From an archaeon (lineage in GTDB: Archaea; Aenigmatarchaeota; Aenigmatarchaeia; GW2011-AR5), in the NCBI GenBank assembly GCA_028279825.1, contig JANQNA010000007.1:1-64000 (forward strand): 64,000 bases of DNA. Reading direction: 5' to 3'. This document shows, in pieces, positions 1-12,000 of the stretch (position 1 is the stretch's first letter; the number at the start of each line of letters is the position of its first letter). The notes below the pieces were generated by a model. It saw only the letters and a program-made list of their open reading frames with translations. It did not search any database and was not told where the DNA came from. A program made the position numbers and the translations under genes.

Positions 1-1
1 T

Positions 2-3000
2 GTTGGCTGGTACAACTGTACGTTTGACAGTACTGGACACAGTGAAGGTAACTGGTCTGTAGACATTAACTCTACAAAGCAGTACTTCCTGCCAAACACC
101 ACAACATGGATGAACAGATTCTGGCTGGAAAATGTTGAACCATTAAACCTAACGGAACCAAATGTAACACCATCAAGTGGTGGATGGTCAAGATTGTTTA
201 ACTTCTCTGTAAATCTAAGTGATCAGGAAGGTGACAATCTTACATGTATATTGTGGCTGAACAGAACTGGACAGTTTGTTAACCAGGGCAACATGACGTT
301 GATCAATACGACAGCCGGGCAGATATGTTACGTTGAGGTTCATGACTTTGGATTAAGCGACATAGGAACCACAAAACAGTTCTTGTTTGAGTTAAGGGAT
401 ACTTCTTTCAATAACACTTTCAATACTTCAGTATTCAACGGACCAACAATACAGGAATCGCAGGTTACAGTCACATATGTATTTGGAAATAACAGCTACG
501 TCAACAGAAGTGGTATTAACGTAACAGTTCTGAGAGTATTGGTAAATGATACAGAAAATGGAACCCTAGTTGGTGACGGCAACGTGACGTTCTGGGTAAC
601 TACAGATAATTCAAGTGTTGCCATCGGTGTGCTGAACAAAACAAGTAGTGACGGAATATCAAACTATTCATTCCCACCTGATTGTAGCTATAATGTTGGA
701 GACCAAGTATGGTTTGCTGGTGTTACAGATCCTAGATATATAGATGTAAACTCAACTAATCTTTCTCTAGTTATAATTGGTAATCTTGTCAATACTGTGA
801 CCGATCCTTCTGGGCAGAGTTTCTTAAGAGGTGAAAATATTACACTACGTGGAAACCTGACAGATGAGTGTAATAATCGTATAACAGATGCAACTGTTCA
901 GTTTAATTATACACATGGACCTGGTGTGTTCTTGTGTTCAAACGTCAACAACGAGAAGAACCAGTATTTTGTTTATAAGGAAAACACAACAGACTTTGCT
1001 TCAGGTTTGTTAAATCAGACAAAGACGGATGGAGAAAATGTAACATTATTAAATGATACAACAACCACATACTATCCTGTAGGTAACTTCACGTCACAAA
1101 TATTTGATCCGTCTGGTATATCAAACTGGACAAACATTAGTTGGGCTCAAATATCAAACGTAAATACTTCAGTTGTATTACAAGTAAGAAGTTGTAATGA
1201 CGAGAACTGTTCAGGTGAGAACTTCACCGGCCCTGACGGAACCAATGAAAGCTTCTTTACTAATAGTACACTCTCAATACTAGAAAATGTTACAAGTAAC
1301 AGATACTTCCAATACAAAGTTTACTTTAACACATCAAATGAAAATCAAACTGCCTACTTCAACGGAATAAATATAACTTATATGGCATTCTACCTTAATG
1401 GTTACTACAACTGTACGTTGAATACCACGTCTCCAACTATACTTCCAGCAAGGTATTACAATGTTACAATGTTTTCAAATATATCGTTGCACAATGACCA
1501 CTATATAACTGACTTGGATGAGTTCTTCATAAAAACAAGGCCTTATGTTGATAATACATCCATAATACCAATATCAGGCCCTTGGGGTGGAAGATTTAAC
1601 TTTACTGTAAACTTTACCGATGAGGATCTTGATGTCAGCATACTAAGACTTTACATAAACAGAAGCGTTGGTGTTGTACTAGGTGGTGAAAACTCTACTG
1701 TATCAGGAAGGAATATAACGGTCCCGTATACCGTGTCAGAATTCTTCTCCAGTACTGACATTGGTTCAAGAACATATCAATTCAATGCCACTGACTCTAG
1801 AGGTTATACGGCTGCTACTGTGTTTGAAGAGTTCAACCTGACCCCAGATAACGTCAGGGCAGATCACATAATAGGTAATAACAGTATAATTAATAGAAGT
1901 GCCGCTGAAACATTCTTCTTCTCAGTTAAACTTGTTGATATATCAAAGGAAAGTCAGCCTGCATTCCCATCTGCAAAGAAGGGTAAAATATACTATACAA
2001 AAGACGGTGAAAACTATACAAACAGTCCTGACAGGTTTACAAATTCAACTGGTGATATATCTTACTCTCCTGCCGACGTAGACTGCAGTTATGAAATCGG
2101 ACCGCAAACCTGGATGGGTGGTAGCTCCGGAAACACAGAATACTTTGACCAAAATTCCACAGAATTCTACTGGACCGTTATTACTGATCCTTTGGGAGGT
2201 ACTATACAGCAGCCACTATACCAACCATTCAGAAATGGGACGGATCCTATACTATTACGCGGAAACATAAGTGATGACTGTGGTGCTGTAGCCGGTGCGA
2301 CCGTATCATTCCGTGTTACAAAGGGTGGCTTCACATATACGTGTCCTACAACATTAGACGAAGGTAATGGATTTTACAACTGTACTGTATCAGCAGCTGC
2401 AACAGCTGATTGGAATTATGGTATGTATAACATAACCATGGAAATATCGAAACAACACTACAACGGAAGTAACGTCAGCGTGGTAGACACCATATTCATA
2501 ACAAGTCAGCCAAGTGTTAACAGCCTACAACCTCAGTCAGAATTAGGAATAACAACTGGTGGTTGGGGAGAAGACTGGAACTTCAGGGCAACTATACAAG
2601 ATTTGGATGGAAATGATGTTAACGTGTCACTCTATATCAACGTGACGGGACAGTGGGAATTCAGGAATACTACAATGTGTATAAATGAGGCATGTATAAA
2701 TCCTACACCAATAACATTGGGTGACAGTAACTTCACATGTGAACATATAGGATTACGTGGTTTCAACTTTACTGCCAGAGATGAATGGAATTACACCCCT
2801 TCTGCTACATCTACATTTACTCTTGAACAAGATGATATGGTCATAGAACCTGTATCTGGATTTGGTGGGGAAGTTAACAGAGACGGTAACGACAATGAGA
2901 CACTTGTGATAAGAGGTCTTGATTTAGATAACAGTCAATATCTGGGTGCTGGCAGGAATGGTACAATTTACGTGAGATACAATGACAGTGCGTTTGATGC

Positions 3001-6000
3001 AGGAAACGACACAACGTCTAATTCATCCGGTCATTTCTTCATAGATTTCAATCCTAACTGTTCTTACGCTGTAGGTCCGGCAAAATGGAGAGGTGGAACA
3101 CAAGGTGATGCATGTTACAAGAATGAGCTTTCCGATGATCTGGATATAACAATAAAGGGTCAGTTGAGGCAAGACTTTACATATCCACTCGAAGGTGAAT
3201 CAATACCTGTAGGTGATATGATAATAATAAATGTTACTATACCTACTGACTGTTATGTTGATGGCAATCAGACACAGTCAACTATTTCAATAGAAATGAT
3301 AGGTCCAACTGCCAATGAGAGTTGTGCACCTGTAGTAGATCTTGGACAGCTTGGATACAACTTTACTGACAATACGTCTTCTGACTTTAATCTGGGTGTA
3401 TACAACGGGACAGAGACAGACGGGGAAAATGTAACACTGACAGACAATTCAACCGGACACTATGAGAACTTAACGGGTAACTTTACATCACAGGTATTTG
3501 AGGCTGGAGGTGTGGTTACCTGGAAGAACATTAGCTGGTCTAACGTAACAAATGAGAACACTTCAATAGTTTTACAGGTAAGGAGTTGTAATGATGAGAA
3601 CTGTTCAGGGGAAATATTTACAGGGCCTGATGGGTTCACAACAACGTATTTCACAAATTCAGCGCATACTTCCCTGCAAAACCTGTCAAAGAACAGATAC
3701 TTGCAGTACAGGGCAATACTAAACACTACAGACGCTGATCAGACACCTTACTTGATGGATGTAAAGATTGCCTATATAACGTCTTATTTGGATGGAGATT
3801 ATTCATGCGCATGGAACACCAGCCTTAGGACAGGCGGTAATTACAGTTTCCAGATTAACGCATCAAAGAACAACTACAATCCAAACAACACGCTATATCA
3901 AAACCGCATATACCTGAACAACTCGCCACCTATACTTAACCATTCAAACGTCACACCATCAAGCGGTGGCTGGGGTAGAAACTATTCATTCACGATAGAT
4001 GTAGACGACAGACAATATGATAATGTTACTTGTACATTATTCACGTATACACCAAATGGCTGGACAAACAGAGGTAATCATACCATCTACGGTGGTTATG
4101 GTACATGTAACATAACCGTCTCGTCGATAGACTGCAGTGATATAAATAACTCGATGGTAAACAGATTCAAATGGGAAATAAACGACGGTACAAACCACTA
4201 CAATACAACAAACACAACAGGACCTGGAATAACGCGTGACTTTGTTATAATTGAATATGTTGAAGGTAATAATACAATCTCCAATAGATCCGGTTCACAA
4301 GCAAGGCCTCTTGTCCTGAAGATATTTGACAACATAACACAGAACTATGTTCCTGCCGGAGTCAATGGGACGATATACATAACAAAAGACAGCCAGGTGT
4401 ATGATGATGGGAATGACAATACAACTAACTCTTCAGGTCACCTGAGATTTGACTTTGATCCAACCGGTACTTACGATGTCGGTTATCAGAACTGGACCGG
4501 AGGAACCCATAATGATATATGCTACTATGAGACCAACATAACACAACTCAACGTATCAATATGGGGTGATGTCGTAGGTTCTATAACAACACCGACGCCG
4601 ACAACAGAGTATCTAAGAGGTGCCAATGTAACTATCGTAGTTAACCTTAAAGATGACCTGTTAATCAACATGGAAAACGCCACGACTGATATGAGAACCA
4701 TACATGAAAGCGGGCAAAATTACAGCTGTACTGAATTCTCATATCTAGGAAACGGTGATTACAGATGTATAATAAACACGGGTGACCCTGTTATACCTGC
4801 CAGGTATTACAACTTGTCATTGTATGCAAACAAGAGTTACTATAATCCGGAGAACGAAACAACAGCTGACCTGTTCTTCATAAAAACCGAGCCTGTTTTA
4901 ACAAACATAAGTGTCATATCGGAGGAAGGAAATGCAACAGGCGGGTGGGGTGAGAGGTGGACATTCAATGTTACTGTTACGGATGAAGACCTGGACAATA
5001 TTACCCTAACACTGAAGATCAAAAAGGACTCGGAAGGTGAAGGAAGTTGGGTAACCGTAAATAGTTCGGTATATACATCAAATCCTGATCTTATAGGACC
5101 GATAAACCAGACCATTTCACTTACATACTACAACCCGGCACTCTTCAAAGATGCTCAGGAAGTCTGGAATTATAGATTTGATGCAGAAGACTTCCCTCAC
5201 TTCTATCAAACATCCAGTGATGTAGGTAACTTCACAATAGAAAAGGATGACGTAGTTATAACCCTATTGGCCGGTAATGCCACGACAACCGTGAGACATA
5301 ATTCCACCGCCATATCTCTAACCGTAAACGTAACGGATATAGATGACGATTCACCGGCCTTCTCTTCAAACATAACGTTCTGGGTTACCACAAACTCCAG
5401 TGACAATTCCAGCTGGAACAGTGGCTTTGTTACGTTAACCTCCGGTATTGGTGTTGCGACAATACCATTCAATCCTGGTTGTACGTACACAACCGGCCCA
5501 CAGTACTGGAGAGCTGGTACAAAGAATGATCCTTACTATGAATATGTAAACAGTACTAACTTTACAACAACGATCGTGACATTCCTCAACATAACAATCA
5601 TAAATCCTTCCGGTGAAGCGTACTTAATAGGTTCAAACGTGCCTATGAGAGTTAACCTTACGGATGAGTGTGAAGGTATTCCTGGAGCCGAGGTAACCAT
5701 AGCTGACAAGTTCTCCGGTGTAGTATTTGATTGTGTTCCGCCAAAACATAGCGGTACAATAGAAGAAGGTGGTGGAAGTTACGTGTGTAATTTCGACAGT
5801 TCCGGCATGCCGTTCAAGTATCATGATGTGGAAGCCTCTGCAAGAAAGCAATACTTTGGAGATTATCCTTCATGGAATATAACCCTGAAAACACAGGCAT
5901 TCTTCCTGGCAAGTGCACCAAGTCTAGGTACACCTAATGTTGATCTTCTCCTGGCCGGATGGGGTAAGACGCATACATTCTCCGGTGCTGTAACAGACCA

Positions 6001-9000
6001 GGACCAGAATAATAACACAATAACACTGTGGCATAGCATAGACGGTGAGAACTTTACAATAAAGAATGCACAAAATGTAAGTCCTACATATTCAGGGTTC
6101 CCATTCAGTTTCCTGGAAGAATTCATTTGCAGTAACTACCTCAACGCCACCAACGGTACCAACTACTTTAAGATAAACGCCACAGACGCATTTAACTTTT
6201 CTGATGAGTCTTCAATATACAACTTTACCCTAAGACCTGACGCGGTTACTGTGACAGTAAGTACAATTAACTCTTCCCTGGACGTCAGGAGACAAAACAA
6301 CGTCAATTCAAATCTGAGAATAGTCATACAGGATACTGACAGGAGCAACGCACGCACCAACGGAACAAATGCTACGATATACATATCTACAAACAACAGT
6401 AACTTCAACGAGACATTAGGTTGTTTATCAGCAGAAGGAAATTGTACGGTGAATTACGATCCTTCATGTTCTTCACTATACGGTCCTCAGGAGTGGAAGG
6501 GTGGAACAACTGATGTTTGTTATGACTACGTAAACTCTACACCTAGAAACATTACAATAATAGGACAGTTAGGTGTTACAATAACCAAGCCCGAGAATAA
6601 TTCCATTGCAAACAGAGGAAATAACCTGAACTTAATATCACACACATACGACGAGTGTGCTGTTAACATAACAGATGCTACAATACTATGGCATAATTCA
6701 ACGTGGTACAACGTAGCAAACGGTTCCAATGTTAACTGGAGTGTGCCTATAACTTACAAGCTTGGATCAGAAACGATAAACGTCAGTGCATTCCACACGT
6801 ATAATGACAATAATACAAACATGAGTAACATACGCGTGTTTGGATTCTCCAGAATAAGCGGTATAATACCTGCAAACAACAGTGAGATAGATGCAGGTGC
6901 CAACATAGTAATACAATGTAACGTGACTGATTCCAACTTTTCAAATCCTCTGGAGAATTATTCTGTAGAGTTCTATCACACCAACCTCACGAACCACAGC
7001 ATTTCAATAGGAAGTGAGCTGACAAATGTAAACGGTACGGCTACAAATAACTGGTCTACAACATTTGAGGCTGCGGGTGTCTACGACATATTCTGTAATA
7101 TAACAGAGAACGTAACCCAATTCTATAACGCTTCTGATAACAGAGCAACTACAACAATTACACTGCTCAGAAAGCTGCTAATACAGACTATAGACGTTAG
7201 TACAAGCGATATCTATAGAAACGACAGCTACAGTCCTTTCAAGACAAATATAACCGTGGAGATTGACGATGCGTATATTGGACCTGCTGTTGGAGCAGAC
7301 GTAAGATTCTATAATTACACAGGATTGCTGGGAAATTGTACAACCAATTCAACTGGGCACTGCATATTCAACTATAATCCTGCCAACACTTCAATTCCTG
7401 ATCTTTTCACAATATACGTTAACGCTACCCTGGCAGGCAGTGAAGACTCTGATACTAATACGACCCAGATTATTGTAAGAGGTATATTAAGCGCCAATAT
7501 AACTTATCCTGTAAATGGCACACAAATTCCTAAATCAGGCGGTTTGACATTGAACGTTACGATCAGTACAGAAAACTATGAGACCTTGCCTGTAGGAACT
7601 ACAATAAAATGGTACAATGACAGTGACATAAATATAGCAAATGGCTCTGATACCTCAATCCCTCAGCCAACTGTGGCCATACAAAGAACCGGCTATAACA
7701 TATTCACTGTAAATGCGACCAAACAATACTACGATCTGGGTGAGGACACTGTAAATATAACAATAACCAGTCTTGCAGACGTTTATTGGGATGTGCCTAT
7801 ACCTGCAGCGTATGTTCCTTACCCGCATCCATTCTTTGTGGGATGTAACGTGACTGATTATGCATCTGGTTCAGGCATATCAGACTATCTGGTTAACTTC
7901 TCATATAAATGGAGCAACGGAACTGACACGTATAACGGAACGTTCCTTTCATCACCGGAAGGAGTGGCAAATTACAGCTTCAAACCTATACAAAAAGGTG
8001 AAATACTGTTCAACTGTACAATAGGTGGAAATGCCTCACAGTTCTATAGTGCCAACAGAGACAATGACAGTTCCCTGTTCTATGTGAGAGATATGAATCC
8101 ACCATACATATTCAACAGATCAATAACACCTAATGCAAGTATTGAAGCAAATGTAAATGTCACTAACTTTACTGTGTCCGTAGAAGATAATTACGACCTT
8201 TCAGACGTCTGGATTTACCTTGTGCTTCCAAACGGAACTACAATAAACATTACCATGGCAAACATATCTTCACCTAGCTACCACAACGGCACAGAGAATA
8301 CAACCACAAGATACTTTGCGAATTATACACCAGTAATAGGTGGTAACCACACAGTACTTGCTTTTGCGCGTGATATGCCTCCGGAGAGTAATGTCGGTAA
8401 TGCAACAATCGGAACATTTGAAGTTGTAGGTAACATAACCGGCCTGCTTTCACAGTGTGCAAATGATACATCAGATGGTGATGGAACCGACTGTGATTCA
8501 ATAGTTACTGCTGGTGCTATATCCCAGATACAAAACTACACGTTCACAATAGAAGCTGTTTTCACCAACCTTGGTCCTTCATTTTCATACGACACCAATC
8601 TTTCACACCTAGAGAATCCTTCTGGCAGCGTTGTATACAATGAATCGCAACGACAATGTGGTGATATAAACATCGGTGATAACTGTACATGGAAATTCAG
8701 TGTAACTATCCCTAAGTCTACACCACCTGGAATAATAACAACCAATGTAGTTGCAAACTGGAGAAACCCTGATATGACTACAGGTGAACATCAGAACCAG
8801 ACGGAAATAACTGTAAGTTCAAATCCAATAGTCAATATATCCGATGAACGCATAGACGTTGCAGTACAACATGGCCGCACCGAGGAAATAGCAAATATTT
8901 CAACGATGTCTTATGGTAATGACGAAATAAGAGATGTTTTTGTAACATGGTATGGAATAAGTAATGTAGAAAACGGCAAAAACCTGGCTACGGATTGTCC

Positions 9001-12000
9001 ATTATGTACATTGTTCATTGAACCTAACCAGACAGGTTTTCTGAATGCCGGTGAAAACCTTACATCAGCTGTCAGGGCAACAGTACCACTTGGTAAGGAT
9101 CCTGGAAGTTATTACGCCAAGATAAGATCGAATTCAAGCAATGCAGGTTACGACGAAATTCTGCTAAACTTGACAATTCCTTCAAACAGATCCTGGATAC
9201 AGAGCATCAACATACCATCTGTTTACATTGCTTCACTGAACACATCCGGAAACCTTGGCAATATATCAGTTATAAACACAGGGAATGAGAAAATAACATA
9301 CACTATTGTAAAGGGTGGTGACAATGGAATATTAAGCATAGAAGGCTTCTCGGCCTACTCATTTGATCTTGAAAAACAGATTACAAGAAACATATCTATA
9401 AACTATTCCGTTCCTGCCACGGCAACACAAGGTCTGTATAATGTAACGATTCTTATAAGAAATCCAACGGCCGAGCCTACGCAACGTAACGTTACATTTG
9501 TATTGAACGTGTCTGACACACCGCCTATACTTACCAACACTTTGATATATCCACTAGAATTTGAATTAGGATTTGAAAACATATCATTCCAGACAGATGC
9601 AACTGATAACTTTGGTGTAGATAAAGTATGGGCCAATATATCAACTCCGTTCAATACAAGTGAGATAGCCAACCTGACAAACTTATACAACATAACTTAT
9701 GTAGGAAATTACAGTGTAAATATTTCCGGCCTGTACCAGATAATGATATGTGCGAATGATACAAACAACTTACTGAGTTGTACAAACTTAACAAACGTTA
9801 CAAGTTCAGATACAACCACACTCCAGCTATTTACAATACCGGGTAATCTGACTGCCCAATACATAACCAGTCTGGCAAACCACACAATGAATGTAGTTCT
9901 AAGCCTGAACAACACTGGCGGATCAAGAGCGTTTAACGTAACGATGAACCTGACTTCGCTGAGCCCTAACGTCACAATAAACAACACGTACTTTGATCAT
10001 GTCATAATATACAAGAATTCAGCTGGTCTAAATGCAACGCTATTCTTTGTGAATGTTTCAACACAACCTGGTACATACATATTCAATGCCAGTTTGTACT
10101 GGGTTAATCTGGATGGATCCAATGTAAGCGCTGTGCACCCACTTCAGTTTAATGTAAGTTCAAATCCACAGATTAACGTATCGTCCAACTCAATAATCTA
10201 CCCTGTATATGACGGTCAGACCGGAAAGGTTCCAACAAACATAACCTCGTACGGTAACGTTAACGCCTCTTACATAGAATTTGAATGCATATCAGGAGAG
10301 ATATGCAATAACTTCACGGTGGAATTTGAACCTTCAAACATATCAAACATGGGAATAGTATCAACACGTCCGATAAATATATCTGTTACAGTGCCGTTAC
10401 AATACGAGACAGGATCGTACTCAGGTGTTGTACAGGTCAAATGGTACCAAAACAGGACTAACAACATAAGCCTGGAAATAGTCGTACCGGCCAACATAAC
10501 ATGGACACATGATCTGGATAACATAAGCTTAACTGTATACAATGACCAACAGGGTGTATTTGGATACGTTAACGTGACAAACTTCGGAAATATAGATACT
10601 CCTCTTAATCTTACCGTCAATGGAAGTATCGCACCTTACATAATCCTTAACCAGAGCAACATAACATTACCATATGCCGGTTCTGTTTTGATACCGATAC
10701 ACTATTCAACCTCTGATATAGAAAACAAAACATTGAACCTGACCGGTGCATTCATAACTAATCTTACAGGGCCGCTCAGAGAAAACTCAAGTACAAGAGA
10801 GGTTGGCACTGATCTTATAATGTACATAGAAAAATACAAGGTACAGATAGAATATCCGACAACACAAGTACCGATAATAGGTGTTGATCCGGGAGAAAAT
10901 GTGACGATAAAAGTAAATGTAACTGACAATGAAACAATAAGCAGCAACGTAACCTTCATAACAATGATACATAACAGTACCTTCTGGGTAATAGTCAATA
11001 CAACTGCTACGTACAATTCAACAGATTCAACGTGGTCACTGAACTTCACCGCACCGGATATAACACTACAAAGAGCTTACGGATTGAATGTAACTGCTAT
11101 ACAGAACCTGACAAATGTAACTTCTAGAAACAGAACTGACATGGAGTTAAATTCAATAATTTACAACGACAGTACATTACCGGCTATAGTAAACGAAATT
11201 CCTGTCAGAGTACTCCAGAACAGCAGCATAACAATAAGAAGCAACATAACCGAATCCGGCGGAATACAAAATGTAACCTCCAATATCACAACGCCAGACG
11301 GAAATGTGACACAAACAACCAGCACGTTAAACGGATCAAGCGGTGATATATACATATACACCACCCCATTCGACAATACAACAATACTTGGAGTATACAC
11401 TTTCAGGATATCAGTATGCGACATAACTGGTAACTGCAACTCAAGTGCAGAAACGTTTGAAATATATCCAACTGCATTGTTCTATGGTGATGTTGAGGAT
11501 GTGGAAGCATTGGCGGAACCTCCGCTTAACGTAAGCTTCAAATTCAAAGACTACGGAACATCTTCAGAAAGGTTCAACTTTGGAGTCAATCAGACTGACG
11601 GCAGCTTCAATGAGACTATTGACATAAAATCTTATGACATGGACATAGATATCCACAATCCGTTCATGATAACCACGATAGAACTGGGTAATCTTATTAT
11701 AGCCGGTGATACAAGAGAGCCTATAACGTTAGGTCGTATACCTAATGCAAGAACATCAACAAGTGTTCTAAAGGGATTGTACATATCAGATAATCTTACA
11801 TTTACTTCAGCTTACATAGAAATTGACTTCTCGGAATGTCTTAACGAAGGGTGCGGTAAACCAATCTATGACCCTAGACATCTTGCAATATACAAATATA
11901 CCGGATCATGGGTACCAAAAGTTAGTTCATCCCTGAATGACCAGTGGACAAGGTTGTCCAATATAGACGGTGACAACGCCGATGGAACAGTAAACCTGAC

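Noticed and set aside
110-112. ATG at 110 as start of the giant gene
   Set aside because: The frame is open without a stop from base 2 and the upstream translation (WYNCTFDST...) continues the same repeat style, so the gene is 5' truncated by the window.
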